The notes beneath the pieces are model-generated. The model was not told the origin of the DNA, ran no database searches, and saw only the letters and a program-made list of their open reading frames with translations. Below, piece after piece: positions 1 to 9,371 of a stretch of DNA of 64,000 bases. The number at the start of each line of letters is the position of its first letter. Positions within the stretch are counted from its first letter, which is position 1. The DNA is from Pseudomonas laurentiana. GTDB lineage: Bacteria; Pseudomonadota; Gammaproteobacteria; Pseudomonadales; Pseudomonadaceae. The stretch is from contig NZ_BMQU01000006.1 in NCBI RefSeq assembly GCF_014648275.1, positions 174,407 through 238,406 of the forward strand, in the 5' to 3' direction. Position numbers and translations under genes: made by a program.

Positions 1-237
1 AGCCGCTTCGTCCTGGCCGGTAACGCCGATCAGCAACGCCGGCGCACCCAGCGCAGCAATGTTCAAGGCAACGTTCGCTGCACCGCCTGGGCGGTCCTCG
101 ATCTGCTCGACCTTGACCACCGGCACCGGGGCTTCAGGCGAAATCCGTGAGGTGCCGCCATGCCAGTAGCGGTCGAGCATGACATCGCCGACCACCAGTA
201 CCGGGGCTTGATCGAAACGCGGCATGGACAACTTCAT
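1..237 (-). CDS. hldE: HldE N-terminal fragment (heptose-7-phosphate kinase domain), runs off the left edge
   Basis: Only the first 79 residues are present, beginning with [10 protein letters not shown] at position 237. The segment has the start of a PfkB/ribokinase fold: [13 protein letters not shown], then the glycine-rich [10 protein letters not shown] stretch that contacts the sugar substrate. HldE makes ADP-heptose for the LPS inner core: the kinase half phosphorylates heptose-7-phosphate and the C-terminal half adds the AMP group. The gene lies just downstream of msbA on the same strand, the arrangement seen in Pseudomonas LPS clusters. Identification rests on the kinase domain only; the synthase half lies outside the window. 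Confidence 0.9.
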   Translation of the reverse strand, partial: MKLSMPRFDQAPVLVVGDVMLDRYWHGGTSRISPEAPVPVVKVEQIEDRPGGAANVALNIAALGAPALLIGVTGQDEAA

Positions 238-369
238 GGGTAACCCATATACAAAATGAACAGGGGCGGAATATTAGCACAGGCGAAACGACGGCTTGAT
301 TACCGCCGCACGCCCGGACGCTACACGCCGATTGACAGCCGGGGGCGAGCAGCCCCCAACCTTTCGGTA

Positions 370-2172
370 TCAGGTGATGTCGGCCTTGCTCGGCTCGTCC
401 AGCCCCATCGCATGGAGGCGGGCGTAGTAGCCGTTTTCGGCGATCAACTGACTGTGCGTACCACGCTCGACGATACGCCCCTGATCCATCACAAGAATCA
501 GGTTGGCCTTTTCGATGGTCGAAAGGCGGTGGGCGATCACCAGGGTGGTTCGGCCTTTCATGACCTGATCCAGCGCGGCCTGGATATGCCGCTCCGATTC
601 GGTATCCAGCGCCGAGGTTGCCTCGTCAAGAATCAACAACGGGGCATTCTTGAGCAGTGCCCGGGCAATCGCCAGACGCTGACGCTGACCGCCGGACAAC
701 AGCACGCCGTTCTCACCCACTTCAGTGTCGAAGCCATGCGGCAACTGCTCGATGAAGTCCTTGGCATAGGCGTCGGCAGCCGCGGCTTCGATCTGCTCAC
801 GCGGCGCTCCGGCAAGGTCGCCATAGGCGATGTTGTTGGCCACGGTATCGTTGAACAGGGTGACGTGCTGGGTGACCTGGGCAATGTGCCGACGCAGGTT
901 ACGCAGGCGATATTCCTCGATTTCCACACCGTCCAGCAGGATCTCGCCCTGCTCATGGCTATAGAACCGCGGAATCAGGCTGGCCAGGGTCGACTTGCCG
1001 CTGCCGGAGCGACCGACCAGCGCGATCATCTGCCCAGGTTCGGCGCTGAAACTGATGTCGTTGAGCACCTTACGCTCGGTACCCGGGTAGGTGAAGCTCA
1101 GGTTACGCACTTCCAGGCGACCGCTGATGCGCTCACGCTCCACCGTGCCCTCGTCGCGCTCAGGCTCGACATCCAGCTGCTCGAAAATACTCTCGGCACC
1201 GGCCACGCCCTTCTGGATGGTCGAGCTGACTTCCGACAACTGGCGAATCGGCTTGGGCAACAGGCCCGCGGCGGTAATGTAGGCCACCAGATCGCCAGCA
1301 GACGCCTCTCCGCGCAAGAACAGCACCAGGAACATCAACACCGCCATGGCCGAATAGATCACCAGTTGCAGCATCGGTGTATAAATGGCACCGGTCTTGG
1401 TCATGCGCAGCTGCTTGTTGGTGTTGGTCTGGCTGGCGTTGGTAAACCGCTCTTGCTCATACTGCTCACCACCAAAGCTGCGCACCACCCGATAGCCCTG
1501 GATGGTTTCCGAGGCCACGTGGGTTACATCCCCCATCGCCACCTGGATTTTCTTGCTCTGCTTGCGGAATTTCTTGCTGGCACTGCCGACCATGATTGCG
1601 ATTAGCGGCAGGATTGCCAGCATGACCAGCGTCAGCTTCCAGTTCATCCACAACAGGTAGATGAACAGGAAAACAACCGTCAGGCCCTCTCGAATCACCA
1701 CCTTGATCGCATCGGTCGCCGCACCTGTGACCATGGTCACGTTGAAGGTAATCCGTGAAATCAGATGGCCGGAATTGTGGCTGTCGAAGTAGCGATTGGG
1801 CAGGACCAGCAGCTTGTTGAACAACTCGACCCGCAGATCATGCACCAACCCCAGGGAGACCTTGGCCAGGAAGTAGTTGCCCAGGTACGAGCCAAGCCCC
1901 TGCCAGGCGGCAATGGCCACGATCAGCAAGGGCACCGCTTGAAGCAACTGAAGGTCGCGCAGGTAAGGCACATTGGGGAACAACACCGCTTCGGGGTTGC
2001 TCAAGCCATCGACGAAATACTTGAGAATGCCCGCCAGCATGGGCTGGGTCGAGGCGAAAATCACAAAGCCCACAATGCTCAGCAGGAAAATGCCTACATA
2101 GGGCTTCACATAGTTGAGCAGACGAAAATAAATTTTCAGGCTCGAGGGCGCAGACGATTCAGGGGCAGTCAT
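370..2172 (-). CDS. msbA: MsbA, lipid A/LPS flippase (ABC exporter with fused permease and ATPase)
   Basis: A 600-residue half-transporter with an N-terminal six-helix membrane domain and a C-terminal ABC ATPase. Visible ATPase motifs are Walker A (GRSGSGKST), signature LSGGQRQR, Walker B (LLILDEATSALD) and the switch-region histidine in VIAHRLS. It would flip core-lipid A across the inner membrane. The start is placed at the ATG at 2172 (MTAPESSAPS); the frame stays open for 35 more codons upstream, but that extension is unlike the family and would be too long. It sits between hldE and a WaaP-like kinase inside the LPS core cluster, which supports the lipid-A export role over drug export. 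Confidence 0.95.
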   Translation of the reverse strand: MTAPESSAPSSLKIYFRLLNYVKPYVGIFLLSIVGFVIFASTQPMLAGILKYFVDGLSNPEAVLFPNVPYLRDLQLLQAVPLLIVAIAAWQGLGSYLGNYFLAKVSLGLVHDLRVELFNKLLVLPNRYFDSHNSGHLISRITFNVTMVTGAATDAIKVVIREGLTVVFLFIYLLWMNWKLTLVMLAILPLIAIMVGSASKKFRKQSKKIQVAMGDVTHVASETIQGYRVVRSFGGEQYEQERFTNASQTNTNKQLRMTKTGAIYTPMLQLVIYSAMAVLMFLVLFLRGEASAGDLVAYITAAGLLPKPIRQLSEVSSTIQKGVAGAESIFEQLDVEPERDEGTVERERISGRLEVRNLSFTYPGTERKVLNDISFSAEPGQMIALVGRSGSGKSTLASLIPRFYSHEQGEILLDGVEIEEYRLRNLRRHIAQVTQHVTLFNDTVANNIAYGDLAGAPREQIEAAAADAYAKDFIEQLPHGFDTEVGENGVLLSGGQRQRLAIARALLKNAPLLILDEATSALDTESERHIQAALDQVMKGRTTLVIAHRLSTIEKANLILVMDQGRIVERGTHSQLIAENGYYARLHAMGLDEPSKADIT

Positions 2173-2287
2173 AAGAATCTGTCGAGATAAAAAGAGACGG
2201 GATTGTACCACAAGCGGTTTTAGTCTCTTCCCGCTACGGTAAGATAGCCGGCCGTCCAGCACCCAGAGCATAGACACCGGAGTATTG

Positions 2288-2929
2288 ATGCAAGCACTTG
2301 ACCACGCCCGCTACCTGGCTTTGCGCGAAGGTGCCGAGGTTCTCGAAGCCGACGGCACGGGAGATAAAGTCTTGCGCCTGGCAGACGGCTCGATGCTCAA
2401 ACTGTTCCGACGCAAGCGACTGATCAGTTCAGCGGCGTGGTACCCCTACGCACGACGCTTTGCCGATAACTGCAACAACCTGGCCAGCCGCGCAGTGCCC
2501 TGCCCTCACATTCGCAAGGTCTATCGAATTGCCGAAATAGCACGGGATGCCGTGCATTACGATCCATTGCCAGGGAAAACCCTGCGCCAACTGATCGAAA
2601 GCAGCGAACCAAGCGACCGACTCAGAGACCAGCTTGGGCAATTCATCGCCACGCTGCATGAGAAGGGCGTTTACTTCCGCTCAGCCCATCTGGGCAATAT
2701 TGTTCTTACGCCAAATGGAGAACTGGGGCTGATCGATGTTGCCGACATGCGCACCTATCGCAAGCCGTTGAGCAAAAAAATGCGGCTACGCAACTTCAAG
2801 CACATGCTGCGCTACACAGAGGATCGGCAATGGCTGCTGAAGCCTGAGAATGCCATTTTTCTCAATGCTTACCTGAGCAGCCAATCGACCTGCAACGCCA
2901 ACGAGTTGCAAACCATTTTAGGCGCATAA
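2288..2929 (+). CDS. WaaP/RIO-like small kinase of the LPS core cluster
   Basis: A 213-residue protein resembling the lipopolysaccharide-kinase (WaaP/Kdo kinase) fold. A catalytic-loop-like segment HLGNIVL and a metal-site-like segment GLIDVADM occur in the expected order near residues 137-157, preceded by a lysine-rich N-lobe. Homologues at this place, divergent from msbA, are often labelled toluene-tolerance protein. Core phosphorylation is the likely role from context but is not proven by sequence. The ATG at 2288 is chosen; a TTG lies one codon earlier. The gene ends at a strong bidirectional terminator shared with waaL. Confidence 0.7.
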   Translation: MQALDHARYLALREGAEVLEADGTGDKVLRLADGSMLKLFRRKRLISSAAWYPYARRFADNCNNLASRAVPCPHIRKVYRIAEIARDAVHYDPLPGKTLRQLIESSEPSDRLRDQLGQFIATLHEKGVYFRSAHLGNIVLTPNGELGLIDVADMRTYRKPLSKKMRLRNFKHMLRYTEDRQWLLKPENAIFLNAYLSSQSTCNANELQTILGA

Positions 2930-2930
2930 A

Positions 2931-2958
2931 AAAAGGCCGCTCATGGGGCGGCCTTTTT
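2931..2958. terminator. Bidirectional rho-independent terminator between the kinase gene and waaL
   Basis: A ten-base-pair perfect stem (AAAAGGCCGC / GCGGCCTTTT) with a seven-base loop, flanked by A-run and T-run. It can stop the plus-strand kinase transcript and the minus-strand waaL transcript, whose stop codons lie just outside it. Confidence 0.9.
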
Positions 2959-2980
2959 ACCAACGCCAGTGCAGCCCTGA

Positions 2981-4144
2981 TCAAAGCGATCTGTAGCGCG
3001 CCTGCCGAACCACATTCCCCAGGATCATTGCCGCCGGCAACAATACCAGTGGCCACAACTCATCCGGATTGCCAACCAACTTGCTGCCGTCGAAGTTGAG
3101 CATGACCAGGGCGCACGCCAGATACACACCCCAGGCGTCCCGAAGGCGCATGGCCTGCAAGAGCGTAAGCGCCATGACCAGCACGAACAACACCAGCGAA
3201 ACAGCCCCCGTGTAGAGCCCCATGGCCACGAAAATGTTATGCGGATGCTGTATTGGCATACCACCTGTAAGCGTCTTGGTGGTTTGGAAATCGACGCCAC
3301 ACCCCAACAACCACCCACAGTTGCGCCACTCTCCAGTCATGATCTGGAACAGCTCGATACGATAGGAATCACCCCGCGCAAACAGCGAGAGAAACCACCT
3401 CTCGTTGTGCACCAGGCCGAACACCGCAGCCAGCAAGGCTACCGAGATCAACAGGCTCACTACACCGGCCTTTGGGTGACGCCAGATTCCATACACGCAC
3501 CACAGCCCGGCCAGGAAAGCGGCGCCGACCAGTGCCGTGCGGGTTTGAAGCACAAAGGCAATCGCGACCAACGTCAGGACGATTGCGCAGAACCCTTCAC
3601 CCCAGCGCCGCTCGCGGAGCCACAACGGAAGCGCCAGTGAAAGGGTGCACAGCAGCCAGATGCAGGCATAGATCACATTCTGCATGCGCGCTGGCAACAA
3701 CGCGACCCGTGCACCGACCTCATACTGGCCCGAGGCGTAGGCATAGATCGACGCCGCAAAAATGTACAGGCAGATGATCCAGAATTGCAGCCGCACAAAT
3801 GACGGGCTGCGGAAAAACTGTGGATCGGTCAACCCGCCAACCACGAAAACAAACAGCCCAACGTAAGCAATGTGCTTGTAGAACTGCCCATCTCCGGCAA
3901 TAGCTGCGGGGACAAGAAACCAAAGTAGGAAGGCCACCCACGCCCAGCTCAACGAATCCTTGAACAGGCCTGCGCCACGCTCTTTCAGAAGAAAGACCAG
4001 GCCTGGCAATGCGATGAACGCGTAAAAGATGTTATTCGTCCACTTGGACGACGCCATCACCACAAAGCTCAAGAAAAACGCGACAACTGCAGCACTGAAG
4101 TAGCGCGTACTTTTTCGGCTGTCCACGGAAGAAACACTAAACAT
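2981..4144 (-). CDS. waaL: WaaL-type O-antigen ligase
   Basis: A 387-residue polytopic inner-membrane protein with about ten to twelve hydrophobic segments and one larger periplasmic loop late in the sequence. The HPHNIF motif near residue 300 fits the conserved ligase histidine of the Wzy_C family. Such enzymes join undecaprenyl-linked O polysaccharide to the core-lipid A acceptor at the periplasmic face. Its position between the glycosyltransferase genes and the msbA side matches the Pseudomonas core locus. Its start overlaps the stop of the upstream glycosyltransferase by eight bases. Wzy polymerases share this topology, but context favours ligase. Confidence 0.85.
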   Translation of the reverse strand: MFSVSSVDSRKSTRYFSAAVVAFFLSFVVMASSKWTNNIFYAFIALPGLVFLLKERGAGLFKDSLSWAWVAFLLWFLVPAAIAGDGQFYKHIAYVGLFVFVVGGLTDPQFFRSPSFVRLQFWIICLYIFAASIYAYASGQYEVGARVALLPARMQNVIYACIWLLCTLSLALPLWLRERRWGEGFCAIVLTLVAIAFVLQTRTALVGAAFLAGLWCVYGIWRHPKAGVVSLLISVALLAAVFGLVHNERWFLSLFARGDSYRIELFQIMTGEWRNCGWLLGCGVDFQTTKTLTGGMPIQHPHNIFVAMGLYTGAVSLVLFVLVMALTLLQAMRLRDAWGVYLACALVMLNFDGSKLVGNPDELWPLVLLPAAMILGNVVRQARYRSL

Positions 4145-4913
4145 TCAAAAACCAGCCCACTATCAATCCAATGACAACTGCAATCACCAACTTGAGGCGA
4201 TCGCGTTTTTTGCGCCGACGCTTGTTCTGACGCTCCTCTGAAACAACGACGTGCTCACCGAATCCCGTATGCAGAACGGCATCGTTCTCCAGAATCAGGG
4301 CATAACGGTTTTCATCGGCATACAGCCGAGAGAGGCTTTTCTCTCCTGCATGGCCGGAGTAAGGCGCATGCTGCTTGTAGTCCGCCAACCGACGCAGTCC
4401 CGGGTTGAAGGAAAAACCCTGCCAGTCCGGCTTGTGGGAACCCAACTGGTAAAAGGGTATACCTTTATACACTTGACGTTCATGAAGAAACACATAAGGG
4501 CTGTGCACCTGCAGGTCATGGTTGAAACTGCGCAACCATACCTGCAGTGCCTGTGGATCTGCCTCCAGCAGTGCTTGCGACTCTTCAATGAATCCGGGGC
4601 GATAGAACGCCCAGTCATCCTCGCAATGGAACACCCAGGCGGTAGAGATCTGCGAATAGGCCGCATCAATCGAGCGCAACTGGCCGAGCTTCGGATTGTT
4701 GATGATGAACCGCGTGTGAGGACGCCAGTGCTCGGGAATGCAGCGTTCAACGGCCGCGTCCCCGGAATCTTCGGTGATAAACACTTCACGAATAGGCGCT
4801 GTGTTGAATCGATCGAAGGTTTCGAGCGTACGCTTCAACAAATCGAAACGGCCACAACTGGTGACCATCAGCGTGATATCGCTGTTTTCACTGAAGACCA
4901 TGCTTGTACTCAA
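4137..4913 (-). CDS. GT2-like glycosyltransferase with C-terminal membrane anchor (LPS core)
   Basis: A 258-residue protein. It opens with a GT-A-type strand (ITLMVTSCGRFDLL) and carries a DXD-like metal motif, CEDDW, near residue 100. The C-terminus is a basic stretch (NKRRRKKRDR) followed by one hydrophobic helix, suggesting anchorage to the inner leaflet. In P. aeruginosa the gene at this position encodes a core rhamnosyltransferase (WapR). That role is plausible, but sugar specificity cannot be read from sequence. The gene overlaps waaL by eight bases and follows the ssg-like gene. A second in-frame ATG lies at 4901. Confidence 0.75.
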   Translation of the reverse strand: MSTSMVFSENSDITLMVTSCGRFDLLKRTLETFDRFNTAPIREVFITEDSGDAAVERCIPEHWRPHTRFIINNPKLGQLRSIDAAYSQISTAWVFHCEDDWAFYRPGFIEESQALLEADPQALQVWLRSFNHDLQVHSPYVFLHERQVYKGIPFYQLGSHKPDWQGFSFNPGLRRLADYKQHAPYSGHAGEKSLSRLYADENRYALILENDAVLHTGFGEHVVVSEERQNKRRRKKRDRLKLVIAVVIGLIVGWFLNV

Positions 4914-4933
4914 TCAATAAAGGGTTGAAGGGC

Positions 4934-5890
4934 TTACAGCCCCAGTGACGACTTGAGATTCTGAAACCAGCCAAGTACCGGGCGGGGCCGCAACGGCGCA
5001 CGCATCTGCTCGACAATGGCCTTGCCTAACGCCTGGAAAGAAAAATGTTGCTCGACCAGCGCCTGGCCATTTTTCGATATCGCATCCGCCTGTTCAGGGT
5101 GCTCGCGCAGTTGTGCAAGCTTGGCGCGCAACTCGGCCAGGTCCCGATACAGGACGATATTCTGCATATCGACAAAGCCCAACGCCTGGTTTTCCTCGGC
5201 ACCCTGATCAAAGGCCAATAGCACGCAACCACACGCCATGGCTTCAAAATTCTTGATCATGTACTCGCCCATGCCAACATCGGCACTGACGAAAAAGCGG
5301 ATGCGACTCAATGTCTGGCTGTACTCCTCGCCCGAGTTGGTACGCGTAATAACCAGATTTTCTACCTCGGCCAATGCTTCCAGCATCGCCTTGCGGCCAG
5401 AATATGCCACGCTATTGATACTGCCCACAAACGCCAGCTCTATGTCCCGCTCTTGCTGGTGATTGCGCAACAACGCCTGGTCGTAACCCTTGGGCACAAA
5501 CTGCGCATCAAAGCCCTCCTCACGCAAACGTCGGGTGACCATCGCACCGGAGGTTATCACCCTGGCCCACGGCAGCTTGCGGTAGTGGGCACTGAACTTA
5601 CCGGTGTACTTGCAGGGAATGTAGTTCTGGTAAGCGTCATGCTCCAGAATCACCAGGTTTGGTAACGTTCGTATGAAGGAAACCTGACGAATCTCTTTCT
5701 TGAAGCGCAAGAAAAACAGAATGCGGTCGTACTGCTCAAGCTGAACATGCTTGCGGAAGTACCCCTTGAGGTCATCCTGCTCTTCACTGCTGAGCCAACG
5801 CAGGTCACACTCGCAATGCGCAGCAACCCCTTCGTACAAGCGATCCAGAATGGCCCGCTGTTCCTTCTGCACCAGAAATAGAACTTTCAT
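4934..5890 (-). CDS. ssg: Ssg-like glycosyltransferase (cell-surface sugar synthesis)
   Basis: A 318-residue GT-B-type transferase. The N-terminus MKVLFLVQKEQ is a Rossmann strand, and the C-terminal half contains KNFEAMACGCVLLAF, the nucleotide-sugar-binding region typical of GT4-like enzymes. The start is the ATG at 5890; the frame is open 13 codons further upstream but that part shows no conserved features. In Pseudomonas the gene at this place affects LPS and surface polysaccharide (Ssg/PA5001). It is followed at once by the GT2 gene and preceded by the de-N-acetylase, so it is likely co-transcribed. Confidence 0.8.
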   Translation of the reverse strand: MKVLFLVQKEQRAILDRLYEGVAAHCECDLRWLSSEEQDDLKGYFRKHVQLEQYDRILFFLRFKKEIRQVSFIRTLPNLVILEHDAYQNYIPCKYTGKFSAHYRKLPWARVITSGAMVTRRLREEGFDAQFVPKGYDQALLRNHQQERDIELAFVGSINSVAYSGRKAMLEALAEVENLVITRTNSGEEYSQTLSRIRFFVSADVGMGEYMIKNFEAMACGCVLLAFDQGAEENQALGFVDMQNIVLYRDLAELRAKLAQLREHPEQADAISKNGQALVEQHFSFQALGKAIVEQMRAPLRPRPVLGWFQNLKSSLGL

Positions 5891-5938
5891 TGTCTTCCTT
5901 ACGGCGCATGCGCTACCGCTATCAATCACGCCCTGGAC

Positions 5939-7348
5939 CTAAAGGTCCCGACGCCAGAACAATTCGTGTCGACGCACTGCTTTACGGAAAAATTCATTCT
6001 CACCGTAGGGTGAAGCCTTTCGCCCTGCCAGCCAACGCTGGAGCACGCGCCGAACGCGCCGCTTGAACGGTGGCGCGGGCTGCAGATCATGCATCATGCC
6101 CAGCGCCATGGCCTTGTCACGCTGTACATTCAGGTCGAGCACCAGGCTGTGCGGAATCCAGCCTTGGCTGGCCTCCATTTGCGGCGGCAATGCCACGCCT
6201 GCACCACTATCACCCATCGGCCAACGATCGTTGTCGTGCAGGTGGTTGGCGTAGCACAACAGCGTTTCAGGCTGCCACTCCAGCCCTTTCAAGGCTTCAA
6301 GCACCGCGGCCTGTGCGCAAATATGATCGGGGTGCGGGTCGAGTGCCGGGTGTGGCATGACCAGCACCTGCGGACGCGCCAGCACAATCAGCGCTCGCAA
6401 GTCAGCCAGCAGGTTGTTCCAGGTCGGTGCGCCATCCTCGTCGCCGGGCAAGGCAAGGCTATTGAACTGCCGGAATAGCCGGGTATCTGCCAGCTCCGCT
6501 TCACGGGAGGCAATGGGCTGGTCCGGTGCGGCCTGCATTGCCGGCAATTGCAGGCAGAAGTAACCCAGTTGTACGCACTGTTCCTGCGGGACACCCGCCC
6601 AGCGCGGCACCGCGATACTGTCCCAGGCGCGCAGGCGCCCTTTGAGACGCGCTGCTTCGGCACGCTCAAGGCCCATCTGCTGGTAATGCTCCGCCTCGAT
6701 CTCACCGGCGGTGAGGGTCACGATCCAGGATTCTGCTGCCTTGCTATAAAGGCCATAGGCGGCCAGCTCAGCATCGTCGGCATGCGGCGCGATGACCATG
6801 ACCCGCCGAGGGTACGGGTCGCCGCCACGCACGACCCACAGCTGCGACACCTCCTGCACCCGGCAATGCCGACCACGCAGGCGCAGGTTACCCGCCATCA
6901 CGGCCGCCGCCTGCCCCGTCAGGTTGAGGTAGCGCACGCCTCGCACACCGCGCTCGAAGGTCTGCCGGTCCGGGGTGTCAGAGCCCAGTACCTCCACAGC
7001 CGGGTCGAAGAAACGCCCCAGCCAGGTGCTTTTCAGGCGAACCTGCAAAATCAGCGTTTCATCACCGCTCACCGACTGCGGCTGAGCCACACGCAAGGCC
7101 TCGCCCACCAGCGTCACGGCGACGGGCGCACACCCCTCGGGAAAGCTGTACTGGTAATCCTCGGTCGGCGAATAGAACAGGTGATCGGCGAACCAGGCCT
7201 CGTGAGCCGCCCACAACAGCGGCAACAGTAAAAACGGCAACCCGCCATGAACGCCCACACCAAGGCCGATCAACACGACCAGGCCAAGCAGCAAGCCCAG
7301 GCGCTTGTTACGCCGATGGCGCTTGAGCAGCTGTTGCTTGCGGCTCAC
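5939..7348 (-). CDS. dnpA: PIG-L family de-N-acetylase (DnpA-like), membrane anchored
   Basis: About 469 residues. After a basic N-terminus come two hydrophobic segments, then a small beta-rich region, then a PIG-L/LmbE deacetylase domain with the zinc motif APHADDAE near residue 200 and a second histidine cluster, PHPDH. Family members remove N-acetyl groups from sugars; the Pseudomonas homologue DnpA has been linked to fluoroquinolone persistence. The start is uncertain: a GTG at 7348 overlaps the mig-14 stop as GTGA, which suggests coupling, while an ATG at 7378 has an AAGGA three bases upstream and would add ten residues. Confidence 0.8.
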   Translation of the reverse strand: MSRKQQLLKRHRRNKRLGLLLGLVVLIGLGVGVHGGLPFLLLPLLWAAHEAWFADHLFYSPTEDYQYSFPEGCAPVAVTLVGEALRVAQPQSVSGDETLILQVRLKSTWLGRFFDPAVEVLGSDTPDRQTFERGVRGVRYLNLTGQAAAVMAGNLRLRGRHCRVQEVSQLWVVRGGDPYPRRVMVIAPHADDAELAAYGLYSKAAESWIVTLTAGEIEAEHYQQMGLERAEAARLKGRLRAWDSIAVPRWAGVPQEQCVQLGYFCLQLPAMQAAPDQPIASREAELADTRLFRQFNSLALPGDEDGAPTWNNLLADLRALIVLARPQVLVMPHPALDPHPDHICAQAAVLEALKGLEWQPETLLCYANHLHDNDRWPMGDSGAGVALPPQMEASQGWIPHSLVLDLNVQRDKAMALGMMHDLQPAPPFKRRVRRVLQRWLAGRKASPYGENEFFRKAVRRHELFWRRDL

Positions 7349-8241
7349 ACCTGGAACACCGGAACAGGATTGCACCATCGGTCCTTGTACTCGCGATCGG
7401 AGCGACCGAAAGAAAACCGCAACGGCTTGTTCCGCGCACGGGCATCTTCCCAGGCACTCTGTGTGTTGAGGAAGCTCAATACGCTACCAGGGCTGAACGC
7501 CTTGGTTTCCGGGTCGACGCCACCGTTGACGTACTCAACACTGATCCATTCCGGTGCTTCAACCCGATACACTAATTGAATGGCGATGGGGGCACCGTCA
7601 AGAAACAGCACCGAACCGATCAACAATTCACGCAAGCGCTCAAGCACTTCGGCCATACGCTCAGCGCCCGTAGCCGGGAACGTCCAGCGGCGCTGGAACA
7701 GGTCACAGTACATGGCCGCCAGTTCCGCGCTACTGAAGTCGGTCACAGGACGAACCTGCCCTCCCGCCTCTTCCAGCAACCGCAACTCGCGCCGCTGGTT
7801 GTAACGAAACTTCTTCGACAAATCTTCCGGGGTCCTGGCCATGGCCAAGGACTCCACTTGCGGTTTGAGGTTGGCGAAACGGCCCTGATTCAACTCGGAA
7901 AGGTAACGCCCGGCATGCCGCAACGGCACCTGAGCATCGGTCGCGGCAGGCAGAATCAGCTCGGCATTGCCCAAGTCGAACAGGCCTTTCTTGCCCGCAC
8001 GCTTGAGCACGTCCTTGGACAGCGCCAGGTAGCGACCCCACGTTGGAATCGCCGCCTTGAGTTCGCCCTGTTCTTCCCAGGCAAGATAGCGCACCGGGAT
8101 CTCGGCCAGGTCAGCGAGTTGCGCGATCACCAACGGATGAGTGGCAACGCTGCCGCCAAAACGCTGCCAGGCCTGTGCGTAGGCAGCAGCATCCACCTCG
8201 TGCCAGCCACGTTCGCGCCAGCCTTTGATTCGATTGAGCAT
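7345..8241 (-). CDS. mig-14: Mig-14 family protein (antimicrobial-peptide tolerance)
   Basis: A 298-residue protein of the Mig-14 family, which has a GNAT/FemX-like fold. Visible family features are KKFRYNQRRELR mid-protein and the C-terminal block LRFSFGRSDREYKDRW. In Salmonella and Pseudomonas mig-14 contributes to resistance to polymyxin and cathelicidins, apparently at the inner membrane; the chemical reaction is not established. The ATG at 8241 overlaps the stop of the upstream glycosyltransferase as ATGA, so translation is probably coupled. It is embedded in the LPS core operon. Confidence 0.88.
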   Translation of the reverse strand: MLNRIKGWRERGWHEVDAAAYAQAWQRFGGSVATHPLVIAQLADLAEIPVRYLAWEEQGELKAAIPTWGRYLALSKDVLKRAGKKGLFDLGNAELILPAATDAQVPLRHAGRYLSELNQGRFANLKPQVESLAMARTPEDLSKKFRYNQRRELRLLEEAGGQVRPVTDFSSAELAAMYCDLFQRRWTFPATGAERMAEVLERLRELLIGSVLFLDGAPIAIQLVYRVEAPEWISVEYVNGGVDPETKAFSPGSVLSFLNTQSAWEDARARNKPLRFSFGRSDREYKDRWCNPVPVFQV

Positions 8242-9371
8242 CAAGCCTCCGCAGCCAATGCGCTGACAGTTGGCAGACGCCAGAAGGACTCACGTACGGC
8301 CACATCGGAAAAACGTTCACGCAGACGCTGCAGCATGCGCTCGGCGCAGGCCTGGCGTTGCGAATCATCCAGGCCGGCCAGATGCTGCAACCCTTGAGCA
8401 AGGTGTTCAGCATCACCCAGCGGGAACAGAATCCCAACGCCCTCGACCACCTCTTTCGCTCCACCACAGGCCGTCGCCAATAGCGGCAGGCCGGCAACCA
8501 TGGCCTCCAGCAAGACCATCCCGAACGGTTCGTGATCGGAGCTCAAGGCAAAGGCATCGAACGCCCGGAAATAACGGCGACCTTCGGCAACCTGCCCAAG
8601 GAAATCGACCTGTCCGGCGACCCCCAGCTCTGCAGCCAGCGCCTTGAGGCTTTCTTCCAGGCGCCCCTTGCCCATGATCGCCAGACGAGCACCCGCTGGC
8701 AGCCCAGGCAGCGCCTTGGCAAAGCCACGCAAGAGCGTGGCCTGGTCCTTGTCCGGGTGCAGACGACCAACGTTAGCGACGATCCAGGCCTGCGGATCCA
8801 AGCCCAAGGCCTGACGCGCTTCAGCGGCTGGCAGCAAGCTGGACTGCAGTGCTTCGATATCGACACGGTTGTAGAGGGTCTGGATGCGCTGCTCCGGCCA
8901 CTTCGGCAAACAGCGGCGCATGTCGTCACGTACCGCATCAGAGACGCCGAGCAAGCTCAAGCGTCGACGGAACAGGTTGGCAAACAACTGTCGGCTGCCA
9001 CGTTTGTAATCACTGAACGCATGATGCACACCGATCACCGGCACGTCCGTCGCCAGCAAGGCCACATAGATCGGTTTGAAACGGTGGGCAATGCAGAAGC
9101 TGAAACGGCGACTGGAAGCGATCCGGCGCAGTGCGCGAATCGCCCCCAGCTTCAGGCCGCGAATGGCCTTGGAGCTGAACTCCATGAACAGCACTTCATC
9201 AGAAGCGCAGCCAGCGGCCACCTGCGGATCGGCAGCACCGGTCAGGAACACCGTGGTGACCCGATAACCCGTGCCCGCAAACAGGCTGGCGTACTGACGG
9301 GCACAGTCCAGGAACGGCCCGTCATAACCATGGCAGAACTGCAGGACATGCCGCTCAGCCGACGGTTTCAT
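8241..9371 (-). CDS. wapH: WapH-like GT4 glycosyltransferase (LPS core)
   Basis: A 376-residue GT-B enzyme with a Glycos_transf_1 domain. The catalytic/nucleotide-binding block EPFGMVLLEAMVAGLPLLAT is present near residue 280, and NVGRLHPDKDQATLL marks the start of the C-terminal Rossmann domain. In P. aeruginosa the gene at this locus encodes the glucosyltransferase WapH of the outer core. The start is set at the ATG at 9371 (MKPSAERHV), overlapping the carbamoyltransferase stop by 17 bases; an ATG four codons further upstream is possible. Confidence 0.82.
   Translation of the reverse strand: MKPSAERHVLQFCHGYDGPFLDCARQYASLFAGTGYRVTTVFLTGAADPQVAAGCASDEVLFMEFSSKAIRGLKLGAIRALRRIASSRRFSFCIAHRFKPIYVALLATDVPVIGVHHAFSDYKRGSRQLFANLFRRRLSLLGVSDAVRDDMRRCLPKWPEQRIQTLYNRVDIEALQSSLLPAAEARQALGLDPQAWIVANVGRLHPDKDQATLLRGFAKALPGLPAGARLAIMGKGRLEESLKALAAELGVAGQVDFLGQVAEGRRYFRAFDAFALSSDHEPFGMVLLEAMVAGLPLLATACGGAKEVVEGVGILFPLGDAEHLAQGLQHLAGLDDSQRQACAERMLQRLRERFSDVAVRESFWRLPTVSALAAEA

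Noticed and set aside
256-1605. Long plus-strand frame opposite msbA
   Set aside because: It is antisense to a clear ABC transporter and its composition is that of a complementary-strand shadow.
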